Shown here: positions 1-9,243 of the stretch, in pieces | Layout of the letters: every line of letters starts with the position of its first letter | Position numbering within the stretch: the stretch's first letter is position 1 | Assembly (NCBI GenBank): GCA_015493615.1 | Contig: WGCV01000031.1 | Location: 1 to 54,069, forward strand | Direction of reading: 5' to 3' | Length of the DNA stretch: 54,069 bases | Source: Melioribacteraceae bacterium | GTDB taxonomy: Bacteria > Bacteroidota > Ignavibacteria > Ignavibacteriales > Melioribacteraceae | Notes under the pieces: generated by a model | What the model saw: only the letters and a program-made list of their open reading frames with translations | Database searches by the model: none | Told to the model about the DNA's origin: nothing | Program-made: the position numbers and the translations under genes

Positions 1-870
1 CTCCGTTCCGCTCTCTATCTTCTCCCAACCGCTACCGTCGTAATGAGCTATGTTGCCGTGCTGTCCAACTATGTAAAAATCCGAACTCGATGTGCCCCAC
101 ATCCCATATCTGTACCAACCATCACCATTCGGCTCTAATGGGAAATTGTTAGTGTGTACTGTATATTCATTTCCGTCCCATTTAATAACCCCGTCAAACC
201 AAACATCATTTTTGCCAAACGCATAAACAACTCTTCGAGGATATCCATTCCCGTCAATTCTCCTCAACTCCCACTCTTGCCCATTCCAGTGAACGGCGTT
301 GTAGGGTTGAACCCACACGCCGTTGCTGTCCCATTGGTCTGTCCAAGAGGTGTGTATCTCCCCCACAGCCCAAATGTCGTTCTCGTTTATTATTGCCACG
401 TCTCTTAAAATACTGCTTCCGTTTGCTCCGCCGAATGTAAAAGTTTGCCAAGTAAAATCGTGGCTTGTCGTATCCATTGTGGTTACGGTAACGGTTTGGC
501 TTTTTACAATCGGCTTCTGCGGTTTTATTAACTCCGCGCGGTAAGCGTAGGCGCGGTTCGGCAAAAGTCCTTCGTCGTATATTAGAGTGTCGGCGGTAGT
601 AAGCTCAAGCGTCTGTTTAAGCGTGTCGTTCGCGTAAAGTTTTACGCTTGCCGGTAAATCCGCATTTGTTTCGTTCAGCTTAATCCACGCTTCGGTGCAG
701 CTTGCGTCTTCTACGGTAAGAGTAAGCGAGCCGCCGTTTCCGCCTTCCGGCTCGTTAAACATATTGCAAGAAACAACCCCGATCGAGGAAAGAATAAGTA
801 AGAGTAAAGCAGAGACAAATAATATAAATTTCTTGTCGATGTTTTTTAAGACCGAGAATTGAGATTTCAA
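1..870 (-). CDS. Lipoprotein, N-terminal part (runs off the left edge)
   Basis: The reverse strand is open for 290 codons from a TTG at 870 to the window edge, so the C-terminus is missing. The TTG is chosen because AGAGGG lies 7 nt upstream and the reading begins with a hydrophobic signal segment (FILFVSALLLLILSSIG) followed by a lipobox-like VVSC at about residues 29-32. After the cysteine come a Gly-rich linker, a beta-rich domain of about 90 residues resembling fibronectin type III (LTVEDASCTEAWIKL), then short segments such as IWAVGEIHTSW and DVWFDGVIKWDG. These resemble repeated propeller-like blades (xDIWAVG and DxWFDG turns). It is probably an envelope lipoprotein anchored after Cys; the function is unknown. 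An in-frame ATG just after the cysteine would remove the signal and is less likely. Confidence 0.75.
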   Translation of the reverse strand, partial: MKSQFSVLKNIDKKFILFVSALLLLILSSIGVVSCNMFNEPEGGNGGSLTLTVEDASCTEAWIKLNETNADLPASVKLYANDTLKQTLELTTADTLIYDEGLLPNRAYAYRAELIKPQKPIVKSQTVTVTTMDTTSHDFTWQTFTFGGANGSSILRDVAIINENDIWAVGEIHTSWTDQWDSNGVWVQPYNAVHWNGQEWELRRIDGNGYPRRVVYAFGKNDVWFDGVIKWDGNEYTVHTNNFPLEPNGDGWYRYGMWGTSSSDFYIVGQHGNIAHYDGSGWEKIESGTE

Positions 871-984
871 AGTTTTTCCCTCTTAAAATTAATCAATAAA
901 TAAATGCCGATTACAAATTAAAAAATTTCGGATGTTATTCAAAAAAAATAATCGCGTTACAAACTCAAACAGCTCTATGTACCC

Positions 985-1017
985 AAACCTCAGAGGTTTT
1001 GAAAACCTCTGAGGTTT
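985..1017. repeat. Perfect 16-bp inverted repeat (33-bp palindrome)
   Basis: AAACCTCAGAGGTTTT (985-1000) is followed by one G and then its exact reverse complement (1002-1017). The inner CCTCAGAGG is itself nearly palindromic. It lies in a divergent intergenic region with no T-run, so it looks more like a dispersed palindromic element than a terminator. Confidence 0.7.
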
Positions 1018-1096
1018 ATGAGAACGCGGCAAAGCGCCACCTTCAAGTTTTTATGTGTTGTTAAAAGCGGTTTAACGACTAAGGTCGAATACTAGT

Positions 1097-1231
1097 GAGA
1101 TTGCTTCAATTTTTCTACCAAAAAATTTCGCAATGACGTTTTTTTCTTTGTTTTTGTTGTCGTCGCCGTTTCGTCACAGTAAGCGTCATTGCGAACTGCG
1201 ACGATAGGAGCAGTGAAGCAATCTCACCTGA
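1097..1231. repeat. Inverted pair of GTCATTGCGA / GCAATCTCA repeats
   Basis: The left part reads GTGAGATTGCTTC...GCAATGACG (about 1097-1138) and the right part CGTCATTGCGAACTGCGA...GAAGCAATCTCAC (about 1186-1230), so the two face each other around a T-rich centre. The same unit, GTCATTGCGAGAAGCGAAGC...GGCAATCTCATG, occurs inside a coding region at 41178-41214. This is a REP-like family often seen in Bacteroidetes-group genomes. Confidence 0.7.
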
Positions 1232-1575
1232 AAACTCGCAGATACCGAATATCAGAAAACGGTTTAATGCCTAAGGCGGAGATTAGTCCTCCCGCTTTTT
1301 TTCGATGGGACTAAGGAATCCGCGCTACTTAGGTTTTCTTTGCAGGGGGAGGGCGCTCGATAGCTATAAAAGTATGGATTTCCATAATGCCTATTCGGGA
1401 TTGGGCTTTTATTTTCTCTCAATTTTCCATTATCTTAAAAAAAAGATTAGCTCCGTTTATTGAATGACTTTTTTCATTTCCGTATTTTTATCGGAATGCA
1501 ATGAATCTTTATTAATATTTGAAATAGTTGAGGTAGCGGCATTGTATGCCTTTTAATTAGCGAACATTAAAAAGC

Positions 1576-3081
1576 ATGGAAAAAACCATGATAACTTATT
1601 TTTCAAGAATAAGTAAAAGTAAGTATGTAATTCTTATTTTTATCGCCGTAAGTTTTATTTCACTTTTAACCGGCGAAATATTACACGGCTATCCGTTATC
1701 AAAAGTGAAGTCTGCGCAGTGGACAAACACGCGCAAAGCGCCTTATTTAATTTATAATGGCAATGCAAACCAAATGGAGGTGCATTGGCAATTGACCTCG
1801 ACCAAAACATGTACTATCGAATGGGGTACGGATACAAGTTATTCTGACGGGTCGGCAAATACTGCAGAATACGGTTCATCTCATCAACATAAATATGTTA
1901 TCGACAATTTAACTCCCGGCGCTAAATACTACTATAAAGTTATAGCGGGTAGCGATGCGCATACCGGCTCGTTTTATTCCGCTCCTGATACATCGGCGAC
2001 ACAACTGAAATTCTTTGCATACGGGGATACTCGTTCTCATCCTGAGGACCACGACAAAGTTGCTCGAGGAATTTTAAGTGAAATTAATTCCAACCCGGAT
2101 TTTCAAACACTGGTTTTATCGGTAGGCGATTTAGTTTCCGATGGAGAGCAAGAATACTACTGGGATGATGAATTTTTTAATGAATCCTATTCGCATATTA
2201 ATCAGATGTTCGCCGAACTTCCTTATCAGTCGGCGCGGGGTAATCATGAAGGTAACTGCATCCTATTTAATAAATATTTTCCTTATCCGTATGTCAATTT
2301 TCATTATTGGTCATTTGACTACGGTCCGGCGCATTTTGTAGTAATTGATCAATATATTAATTATTCCACAGGTTCCGCTCAATATAACTGGATCGACAAC
2401 GATCTTGCCGCCAGCTCAAAACCATGGAAATTTATTTTGTTACACGAACCGGGCTGGACGGCAGGCGGTCATAGTAATAACCAGGATGTTCAGAATTATA
2501 TCCAGCCGTTATGTGTGAAATATCATGTGCCTATTGTATTCGGCGGACATAATCATTACTATGCCCGCGCCGATGTTAACGGAGTTACTCATATTACTAC
2601 AGGCGGAGGCGGGGCGCCGCTGTATAATCCTGATCCGAGCTATCCGAATATCGTAGTTACAGCTAAGTCGCATCATTACTGCAAAATTGTTCTTGACAAT
2701 AATATGCTTTATTTCAGCGCGTATAATGTCGGCGGGACGCTCATCGATACTTTTTCCGTTGAAAGAAATCCCAGCGGTTTGATAAGCAATAATGAAGTTC
2801 ACCCTGCGGAGTTTTATTTAAAACAAAATTTTCCAAACCCCTTTAATCCACAAACTTCCATTGAGTTTTCAATTCCGCAAAATGAATTTGTAACGCTTAA
2901 AATCAATGATGTTCTGGGCAGAGAAGTGGCTACGCTTGTAAACTCAAAACAATCACAAGGAAAACATTCCGTGCAATTTAATGCAGGCTCCGCCATATGT
3001 GGATTACCAAGCGGAATTTATTTTTACACACTGCGCGCAGGAGGTTATATCGCAACAAAGAAGATGATTTTGATGAAGTAA
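1576..3081 (+). CDS. Secreted purple-acid-phosphatase-like metallophosphoesterase with T9SS sorting domain
   Basis: This 501-residue protein starts with a hydrophobic segment at about 17-31 (signal peptide or anchor). A fibronectin-III-like domain follows at about 50-135 (YNGNANQMEVHWQL...LTPGAKYYYKV), as in purple acid phosphatases. A calcineurin-type metallophosphoesterase domain runs from about 143 to 390. Metal-ligand motifs are visible: YGDTR (Asp about 151), GDLVSDG (Asp about 185), GNHE (about 222-225), LLHEPGW and GGHNHYYAR. The last 90 residues are a T9SS sorting domain (QNFPNPFNPQTSIEFSIP ... KKMILMK), so it is probably secreted and surface-anchored. It should hydrolyse phosphomonoesters or diesters; the substrate is unknown. 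An ATG at 1588 is an alternative start. This sorting domain lacks the palindrome-derived insert found in the other genes at the IPQNEFVTL position. Confidence 0.9.
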   Translation: MEKTMITYFSRISKSKYVILIFIAVSFISLLTGEILHGYPLSKVKSAQWTNTRKAPYLIYNGNANQMEVHWQLTSTKTCTIEWGTDTSYSDGSANTAEYGSSHQHKYVIDNLTPGAKYYYKVIAGSDAHTGSFYSAPDTSATQLKFFAYGDTRSHPEDHDKVARGILSEINSNPDFQTLVLSVGDLVSDGEQEYYWDDEFFNESYSHINQMFAELPYQSARGNHEGNCILFNKYFPYPYVNFHYWSFDYGPAHFVVIDQYINYSTGSAQYNWIDNDLAASSKPWKFILLHEPGWTAGGHSNNQDVQNYIQPLCVKYHVPIVFGGHNHYYARADVNGVTHITTGGGGAPLYNPDPSYPNIVVTAKSHHYCKIVLDNNMLYFSAYNVGGTLIDTFSVERNPSGLISNNEVHPAEFYLKQNFPNPFNPQTSIEFSIPQNEFVTLKINDVLGREVATLVNSKQSQGKHSVQFNAGSAICGLPSGIYFYTLRAGGYIATKKMILMK

Positions 3082-3090
3082 TTTTTTGCA

Positions 3091-3119
3091 AAGCATATCT
3101 GCATTGCGCGGATATGCTT
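3091..3119. terminator. Hairpin between convergent genes
   Basis: AAGCATATC (3091-3099) pairs with GATATGCTT (3111-3119) around an 11-base loop. It lies 10 bases after the metallophosphoesterase stop and about 100 bases before the end of the convergent nuclease gene. Read on the minus strand it is followed within a few bases by an A/T-rich run, so it may act for either gene. The T-run is weak. Confidence 0.45.
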
Positions 3120-3215
3120 AATTATTGTGGGGATTTCACTCCTCCCGCGTAAGTCGGGGAAAGTTCCGTTTTTTTGTCCCAAATTCTTTTCGTTGGAACT
3201 TGCCCGATGACCAAA

Positions 3216-6200
3216 CTAATCCGTATCTCTTTCGTCAACACGGCAAATTGACTTAAACTCACAATATCTGCAAACAAGGTTTTCTCTGTCGTTGAGCAGA
3301 CTCGGCTCAAATCTGCCGGCGACAATGTTAGAGTAATATTCTTCGATTTTTTTAAGAGAAAACTCTACAAGGTCATTCAAGCGCGAACTTTTATCTTCCT
3401 GAGATAATTCCTTTTTCCCTCTTTTGCCTGAATATACTTCATGTTTCCCGAAAGCGGAGCTGTTAAATTTTAATGAATAGATATTCATTTTTCCCGGTTC
3501 GTATCCGGGACCTAACAGTTCTTGTGCCGCAAACATATAAACGGGAAGCTGTAAATCTATCCCGTTGTCGAGGTTCTTCGAGCTGACTTTAGATGCGCCC
3601 GTTTTGTAATCAACAATTGAGATGTAGTTTTCTTTTAGGTCTATTCTGTCTATTTTTCCGGTAAGATTTATTTTGTTAAATAAAACCGGTTCGGTTCTGC
3701 TCAAACGCTTATCGCTCTTCTCTTTTTCAGCCGAGCCGAAGGAGACTTCAAAAAACCGCGGGATAAATCCATCGGAAGAACTTCGCTCCTCAGTTAGAAA
3801 ATGATAAAGAATCGAATCTTCCCTTTTACCGTTAATTCCAAAAAACTTTTCCTTTTCATAGAAATAAGATTCATCATCGAACCGGAATTTTTGCAGAATC
3901 TTTTCAGCCAAATCAAACAGCAGAGTCTCCGCCTCTTTTTGGCGAATATCAATGTTACGAGCGGTTAAAGTAGTGTAAAATTCAAATAACAAAGTGTGCA
4001 GATAATTACCGATTTCAATCGGCTCAATTTCCTCGTCCGGCTCCTGAAGCGGCTCAATGCGCAAAACTCTTTCAATAAGATATTTAAACGGACACTTTGC
4101 ATACTGCTCAAATTGCGTTATCGAATATCTTCTTCCTTTGAATGAATCAAGAAGATTTTTACTATTATCATTTAGGTTAAATTCAGCTTCAGCGTCGGAT
4201 AAAAGATTCCCGTTGTAAATTGAATCAACTCCGTCGGCGCGATCTTCCGAGACGGCAATTTTTCTCCTTGTATTTTCCGCGTCAAATCTTTCGTTAAAGG
4301 CGGCGGCTTTTTCATTTCCTTCCCCGAATTTAATCAGCGATTCTGTTTCCGAAGAGATAATCGATTCAAAGAATGTTGATTCGGGCGTAGCAGGAGTTAC
4401 GACTTCCAGCAAATCGGAAAGAAAAACCGAAGGAGAAAGCTCGCGTTTGTTTTCGCTTAAAGCGTATGAAATAAAAAGGCGTTTACGGAATCTTTTAAAT
4501 ACCGAATAAAATTTATGTCTCTCTTCCGCCAAGTGTTCGTTTTCAAGTTTCATAAACTTTTCTGCAAAGAAAATTTCAGGCGAATATTTTGAAGGAAAGA
4601 TTCCATCGTTCATTCCCGCAAGAAAAACATAATCAAAATCCAAACCTCTTATTTCATCGACGGATGTAACCTGCACGCCGTAATCGGAGCGTTCCTTTAC
4701 ATTAAAACGCACCCAGCCGATTATTGTCCGGAGCTGTGAAAGATAAAAATCCAGAGTGTGTTTTTCATCTTCTCCGAATTCCGTTTTAATCAAACAGAAA
4801 ACATTTTCAACGCTTTCCAGCAGTGAGGAAACGGCTTTTATATTCTCTTCCCCTTTAATATCAAGGTTGTGAATTAACGTTTCCGTAATGCCTATATCAT
4901 ATATGAATTTTTTCAACCTCGACAAAAACTCATCCGCCGTTAAATCTGTCCCAAACGGAAGCAGAACGGAATGAATCTTCCTCATATCGGCAAGGGCTTT
5001 CCGCGTCTGTTCTTTGTCCCGCTTCATGTCGTCCGGGATTGTGCTAACAATATCGCTCAGCGCTTTTGAGATGAATTCATAACCGGAAATGAGCTTGTGT
5101 TTACGAAAGACTTTTTGAAGATTATATGCGTCAACGTTTAACTTTGAAACATAGCCGGATGAAAGTCCGCGAAAAATATTTTTATAATAAAATCCGTTCT
5201 CCAAAATTTCGAGGAATGAAGTAATTGCGTTAATAACAGGCGACTTATCGAGCGTTAGTCTGTCCGAGAGATTGAAAGGAATTCCGTGCGACGAAAAAAC
5301 CAACCGCAGCATAGGCGAGTATTCACCGATTAAGTTAAAAACAACGGCAATCCTGCTCGGCTCCACTCCGTCCGAAATTATCAATCTCTTAATTATTTTT
5401 GCAGTATTTTCAAGCTCATTTACTTTCTCTTTTCCGCTGAATACAACGACGTCTTTAACCGGCTCGGGCTTTCGATTCCCTTTAGGAAGGAAAAGGTTCT
5501 TTTTAATCAGACGAAGAAGACGCAAGTCGTTTTCCGGACTGTTTTTTATATATGTAAATCCGGCGTCCTTCAATCTTTCCATTGTCGGCTGAAGCGCTTC
5601 AAAAATCAATCCGTTCGATTCGGAATAATCAAGCTCTGTAATAACGGGAATATCCGTAACGGCGCAAACCCGTTTGAGCAGCTTAACTTCGGGGACGGAG
5701 ATTTCTCTGAAAAATGAAAGCGTTATTATTTTCACATCCGGAAAAAGTTCGTAAAAACTCTCAGAAAATTCAGCGTCGGAAAACAAAAGGAGCGCATTGT
5801 AAATGTCTCCGATTTCCAACGCTTTCAGTTCTTCGCATTTACGGGAATATTCCGCATAAATCGAAGCGATGTCAAATGCCTTTCTTTTCTCGGCGTCGCC
5901 GGTCGAATCTTTGTTAACCTCTTCCAACAGCGCTTCCGGAGTAATTCCGGTGCGTTTATACTCCGAAATTACCAGCTTGATTTTTTCGAGCGTCCCGCGC
6001 GGGAAAACGTTTTCCTTGTAATGCTTAAAGTAGTGCGGAGTGATGGCTTCAGCGCTTTGTCTTAAAATATATGAGGAAGTTGCATCGTCTAACGGATGAA
6101 AATCTTTTTTCACCGCAAGCAGTTTTGTGGCAAGCGTAGTAAGCGTTTCGATGTTTGCGGTTGTTAAAGTCCGCTTGGGAGAAAGTGTTATGAATTCCTT

Positions 6201-6335
6201 TTTTGTTTTGCGCGCTTTCCGGTTTGTCGGGACGAGCGTTAGGAGTTCACTTGCTTTCCCGTTTTTTACGGAATTTTCCGTAAAGGCGCGGATATCGTCG
6301 ATATTAATTTTTTGATTAGAGAGAAGCATTTTCAA
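3216..6335 (-). CDS. AddB-like PD-(D/E)XK nuclease (RecB-family, 4Fe-4S)
   Basis: At about 1,039 residues this is a helicase-nuclease-like protein of the AddB/RecB-nuclease type used in double-strand-break processing. The central part has the helicase-like FLAGMNDGIFP segment seen in AddB and UvrD relatives. The C-terminal nuclease shows LTGKIDRIDL and, about 15 residues on, VDYKTG (Asp near 908). Four cysteines fit the AddB iron-sulphur clasp: AKCPFKYL near 747, then C1022-x2-C1025-x5-C1031 at the extreme C-terminus. The N-terminus (LLTLVPTNRKARKTKKEF) shows no Walker A motif, so this subunit is probably not an active ATPase. No addA or UvrD-type partner is in the window. The start is either TTG 6335 or ATG 6329; both overlap the end of the upstream CYTH gene, which suggests translational coupling. 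Confidence 0.85.
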   Translation of the reverse strand: MKMLLSNQKINIDDIRAFTENSVKNGKASELLTLVPTNRKARKTKKEFITLSPKRTLTTANIETLTTLATKLLAVKKDFHPLDDATSSYILRQSAEAITPHYFKHYKENVFPRGTLEKIKLVISEYKRTGITPEALLEEVNKDSTGDAEKRKAFDIASIYAEYSRKCEELKALEIGDIYNALLLFSDAEFSESFYELFPDVKIITLSFFREISVPEVKLLKRVCAVTDIPVITELDYSESNGLIFEALQPTMERLKDAGFTYIKNSPENDLRLLRLIKKNLFLPKGNRKPEPVKDVVVFSGKEKVNELENTAKIIKRLIISDGVEPSRIAVVFNLIGEYSPMLRLVFSSHGIPFNLSDRLTLDKSPVINAITSFLEILENGFYYKNIFRGLSSGYVSKLNVDAYNLQKVFRKHKLISGYEFISKALSDIVSTIPDDMKRDKEQTRKALADMRKIHSVLLPFGTDLTADEFLSRLKKFIYDIGITETLIHNLDIKGEENIKAVSSLLESVENVFCLIKTEFGEDEKHTLDFYLSQLRTIIGWVRFNVKERSDYGVQVTSVDEIRGLDFDYVFLAGMNDGIFPSKYSPEIFFAEKFMKLENEHLAEERHKFYSVFKRFRKRLFISYALSENKRELSPSVFLSDLLEVVTPATPESTFFESIISSETESLIKFGEGNEKAAAFNERFDAENTRRKIAVSEDRADGVDSIYNGNLLSDAEAEFNLNDNSKNLLDSFKGRRYSITQFEQYAKCPFKYLIERVLRIEPLQEPDEEIEPIEIGNYLHTLLFEFYTTLTARNIDIRQKEAETLLFDLAEKILQKFRFDDESYFYEKEKFFGINGKREDSILYHFLTEERSSSDGFIPRFFEVSFGSAEKEKSDKRLSRTEPVLFNKINLTGKIDRIDLKENYISIVDYKTGASKVSSKNLDNGIDLQLPVYMFAAQELLGPGYEPGKMNIYSLKFNSSAFGKHEVYSGKRGKKELSQEDKSSRLNDLVEFSLKKIEEYYSNIVAGRFEPSLLNDRENLVCRYCEFKSICRVDERDTD

Positions 6336-6828
6336 TTATTAAATCTTTATACGATTTTTTTATTTGACTTGTTTCGTCCAAACTTAACGCGGCAACAAGG
6401 AAATCGAATCTATATTTCGCGTCGTCAAGCGTTCCCGTTACAATTGTTTCCAGTTCAAGAAATTCCCCAAGTCCTTTTACTTTGTCAAGATGAATCCGCG
6501 TGTTGTCGTACATCAAAACTTCCCGTTCTTTTTCGACTACGGCTACGACGTCAAAAATTCTGTTGAAAAATTCTTCCGGTCGCTGCTCGTTATTGATTTT
6601 AAGAAGAAGATAATCGCTCCAGCGCTCGCCGCCCGCTTCGTTGCGGTTGTAGAAGATAAACTCGGAATGTTCCGGCATTATCCTCAATTTCAGCAAACCT
6701 TTTCCGGTTCGGTAGTAAATGTCTTTCTGTATCAGAAAAGCAAACTCTTCGGCTCCGATTTCTTTTGCCTTCTGTAACGTTTTTTTGTAATTATCTATTC
6801 TGATTTTCAATTCCAAATTACGGGGCAT
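6316..6828 (-). CDS. CYTH-domain protein (class IV adenylate cyclase / triphosphatase family)
   Basis: This 170-residue protein starts MPRNLELKIRI, with the E-x-E/K-like opening strand of CYTH proteins. It continues with basic and acidic strands (DIYYRTGKGLLKLRI, KEREVLMYDNTRIHLDKV) and ends the fold with LGEFLELETIV. CYTH enzymes bind triphosphates inside a beta-tunnel with metal and act as adenylate cyclases, thiamine triphosphatases or inorganic triphosphatases; the exact substrate cannot be read from sequence. The gene is first in a two-gene minus-strand unit: its stop overlaps the start of the AddB-like gene by 14 to 20 nt. It is divergent from the barrel gene at 6903. Confidence 0.85.
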   Translation of the reverse strand: MPRNLELKIRIDNYKKTLQKAKEIGAEEFAFLIQKDIYYRTGKGLLKLRIMPEHSEFIFYNRNEAGGERWSDYLLLKINNEQRPEEFFNRIFDVVAVVEKEREVLMYDNTRIHLDKVKGLGEFLELETIVTGTLDDAKYRFDFLVAALSLDETSQIKKSYKDLIIENASL

Positions 6829-6902
6829 ATTTTTCCTTAATTATTTTCAAGAAATAAATATAAAATTTTATTTAATTTGGTTTATATTTCATTCGAAAAA
6901 CA

Positions 6903-7556
6903 ATGATAAAACTTACTCAAAAAATATTAATTTTATCTCTCTTTCTTTTTTCCGGAAACTTTTATGCTCAAAGAATCGGCGAGATTGTACCCGACACCGC
7001 GCAAGTTATTTTTCCTCCGGTTCAAATCGGCGGCGAGTTTATTTTTTCGGAAAACGGTTTCGGCGCCGGTTTTTTCTATGAACACAACTTTACCAATCTA
7101 ACCCGCGGTTTTATTAATTTTTCAATCAGCGAGCAGAAATCGGAGAACGAATTCGAACGCTACGATTACTGGGGACGCCCTTACACAATCGGCAAGGTAA
7201 ACCGCGTTTACGGAATGCCGCTGATTTTCGGAGTATCGAGGCGTCTCTTCAGCGAAGTTTTAACCGACAATTTCCGGCCCTTTGTTTCCGGGGGGATCGG
7301 ACCTTCGGTAACCGTAACAACCCCGTACAATCGTGAATTTTTCAGCTCGCTAAAATATGCAAGAGCTTATCCGACAGGCGGCGCCTTTATTGCTTTCGGC
7401 GCAAATGTAGGCGTAAGCCGCACAAAGCTGCTCGGTTTGGAACTGCGCTACGAGTATCAGCATATTTTCGGCTCGGGAGTAGAAACACTTTATCAAGTCT
7501 ATAAAAAAGATTTCGGCACATTCATGATTATACTGAAAGTAGGAGGATTTTATTAA
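6903..7556 (+). CDS. Small outer-membrane beta-barrel protein
   Basis: The 217-residue protein has a clear signal peptide (MIKLTQKILILSLFLFSGNFYAQ). It is followed by alternating amphipathic strands rich in aromatic residues and glycine (GGEFIFSENGFGAGFFYEHNF, FRPFVSGGIGPSVTVTTP, LGLELRYEYQHIFGSG). It ends TFMIILKVGGFY with a C-terminal aromatic residue, as is common for outer-membrane barrels. The pattern suits an eight-stranded OmpW or porin-family-like barrel. The substrate and partners are unknown. It stands alone, divergent from the CYTH gene. Confidence 0.7.
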   Translation: MIKLTQKILILSLFLFSGNFYAQRIGEIVPDTAQVIFPPVQIGGEFIFSENGFGAGFFYEHNFTNLTRGFINFSISEQKSENEFERYDYWGRPYTIGKVNRVYGMPLIFGVSRRLFSEVLTDNFRPFVSGGIGPSVTVTTPYNREFFSSLKYARAYPTGGAFIAFGANVGVSRTKLLGLELRYEYQHIFGSGVETLYQVYKKDFGTFMIILKVGGFY

Positions 7557-8100
7557 TCGGGGTGTAAATAATCTTGGACTATAGTTTTGTCGCCCAAAAT
7601 TTTTCTGCGTGGAGAGCGCAACGATTGTTTTTTTTGTTAAAACTTTAGTGAATGGTAAATAGTAAATTGTTAATTGTGCGTTTGAATTAATTTTACTAGA
7701 ATGCTGATTTTATTATGATTTTCCCTCCGCCACTGCGGATTGTCTTAAACTGTGATTTTTAATAACGAGTTACGAGCAAAAAAATTCGCGTATTCGCGGC
7801 GAGATGATTTTGTCTCTAAACTCATAGACAATCTAATCCGCCTTTGGCGGACTAAACGCTTTTATCATTCTGAATTCTTCATTCTTAATTCTTCATTCTT
7901 CATTCTTTCTCAGCCCCCTTTGAACATTGCGGTTCACCGCGCTGTAATTTTTGATTATAGTATTACACTTTAAATCTTTTAATATCTTACCAGGTTTTCC
8001 CTCCTTTTATTTTTTCATTCTATTGATATTTCAAGGCGCATTAAGTAGTTTGATAAAGATTTTTAAAAATTTTCTTCACGAATCAATTTAGGAGATTGAA
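7557..8100. other. Intergenic region with short repeats
   Basis: No gene is supported. The stretch contains a small hairpin TCCGCCtttGGCGGA (7837-7851) and a tandem run built on TTCATTCTTAATTC / TTCATTC (about 7866-7911). Both are low-complexity dispersed repeats. A ribosome binding site (AGGAGA, 8090-8095) for the downstream acyl-CoA dehydrogenase closes the region. A short open frame at 7752-7973 runs through the repeats and is not considered a gene. Confidence 0.6.
7837..7851. repeat. TCCGCC-ttt-GGCGGA hairpin
   Basis: A perfect 6-bp inverted repeat with a 3-base loop. It sits far from either flanking gene end, is not followed by a T-run, and fits a dispersed palindromic repeat. Confidence 0.5.
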
Positions 8101-9243
8101 ATGGATTTTTTACTTACCGAAGAACAGAAAATGATTCAGGAAACAGCTCGGGATTTTGCACGCAAAGAGATTGCTCCCACCACAATTGAAAGAGATAAAA
8201 ATGCGGAATTCCCACGAGAGATTATCAACAAACTTGCCGAGTTAGGATTTATGGGAATGATGGTTGACCCCAAGTATGATGGCGCAGGAATGGACACGGT
8301 TAGTTACGCTTTGGCAATGATGGAAATTTCAAAAGTTGACGCCTCGGTCGGCGTTATTATGTCGGTTAATAACTCGCTTGTTACCTTCGGATTGGAAAAA
8401 TGGGGAAACGAATTTATCAAAGAGAAATATTTAAAACCGCTGGCTCGCGGCGAAAAACTCGGCGCGTTTGCTCTTTCTGAACCGGAAGCGGGAAGCGACG
8501 CAACACAGCAACATACTACCGCGACTAAGGATGGCGATTCATGGGTTTTAAACGGAATGAAAAACTGGATTACAAACGGTAAAAACGCCGATTACTACAT
8601 AGTATTTGCTCAAACCGATAAAGCCAAACGCCATCATGGAATTACGGCATTTTTAGTTGAGAAAGGGACTCCGGGATTTACGCAGGGCGTTAAGGAAGAT
8701 AAGCTCGGTATCAGAAGTTCCGACACATGTTCTCTTTCGTTTGCAGATTGCCGCGTGCCGGAAGAAAATGTAATCTGGGAAGTAGGCAAAGGATTTAATT
8801 TTGCGATGAACACATTAAACGGCGGGCGTTACGGAATCGCTTCTCAAGCGGTTGGAATTGCGATGGGCGCGTATGAAAGAGCTTTGAATTACGCAAAAGA
8901 AAGAAAAGCGTTCGGCACCGAGATTGCAAATCATCAGGCGATTATGTTTAAGTTAGCCGATATGGCTATGGAAATCGAAGCCGCTAAACTCCTTACTTTG
9001 CAGGCTTGCGCATTGAAAGACGCCGGAAAAGATTATATTAAAGAAGCATCGATGGCAAAATTGTTTGCTTCCGAAACCGCCGTTAAAGTTGCGCGCGAAG
9101 CCGTTCAGATTCACGGCGGCTACGGCTATGTAAGGGAATACGAAGTTGAAAGAATGTACCGCGACGCTAAGATTACCGAAATTTACGAAGGGACTTCCGA
9201 GATTCAAAGAATCATTATCGGAAGAAAAATTTTAGCTGACTAA
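8101..9243 (+). CDS. Acyl-CoA dehydrogenase (short-chain / butyryl-type)
   Basis: The 380-residue, full-length member of the family catalyses FAD-dependent alpha,beta-dehydrogenation of an acyl-CoA in fatty-acid oxidation or butyrate metabolism, passing electrons to ETF. Visible signatures are the N-terminal helical domain (LTEEQKMIQETARDFARKEI), the FAD-binding AFALSEPEAGSDA near 121-133, KNWITNG, and the C-terminal domain ending ITEIYEGTSEIQR with the catalytic Glu at about 363. AGGAGA lies 5 nt upstream of the ATG. The stop TAA overlaps the ATG of the next gene (TAATG), so the two are translated together. Chain-length preference is inferred from similarity to short-chain enzymes only. Confidence 0.95.
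   Translation: MDFLLTEEQKMIQETARDFARKEIAPTTIERDKNAEFPREIINKLAELGFMGMMVDPKYDGAGMDTVSYALAMMEISKVDASVGVIMSVNNSLVTFGLEKWGNEFIKEKYLKPLARGEKLGAFALSEPEAGSDATQQHTTATKDGDSWVLNGMKNWITNGKNADYYIVFAQTDKAKRHHGITAFLVEKGTPGFTQGVKEDKLGIRSSDTCSLSFADCRVPEENVIWEVGKGFNFAMNTLNGGRYGIASQAVGIAMGAYERALNYAKERKAFGTEIANHQAIMFKLADMAMEIEAAKLLTLQACALKDAGKDYIKEASMAKLFASETAVKVAREAVQIHGGYGYVREYEVERMYRDAKITEIYEGTSEIQRIIIGRKILAD

Larger units (their letters stand above)
871..1575. other. Intergenic region with palindromic repeats
   Basis: No gene is visible in these 705 bases. They hold a near-continuous 33-bp palindrome (985-1017) and a pair of inverted copies of a GTCATTGCGA...GCAATCTCA repeat (about 1097-1231), listed separately. 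The upstream regions of the lipoprotein (minus) and the metallophosphoesterase (plus) must both lie here because the genes diverge. No promoter could be assigned confidently. Confidence 0.6.

Noticed and set aside
154-544. Several short plus-strand open frames in the first 550 bases
   Set aside because: They are antisense to the lipoprotein reading frame, which is open over 290 codons with a signal sequence and ribosome binding site.
2509-2802. 97-residue minus-strand frame
   Set aside because: Antisense shadow of the metallophosphoesterase domain, whose motifs are clear on the plus strand.
7752-7973. 73-residue open frame
   Set aside because: It runs through TTCATTC tandem repeats and a hairpin, has repetitive low-complexity translation and no ribosome binding site.
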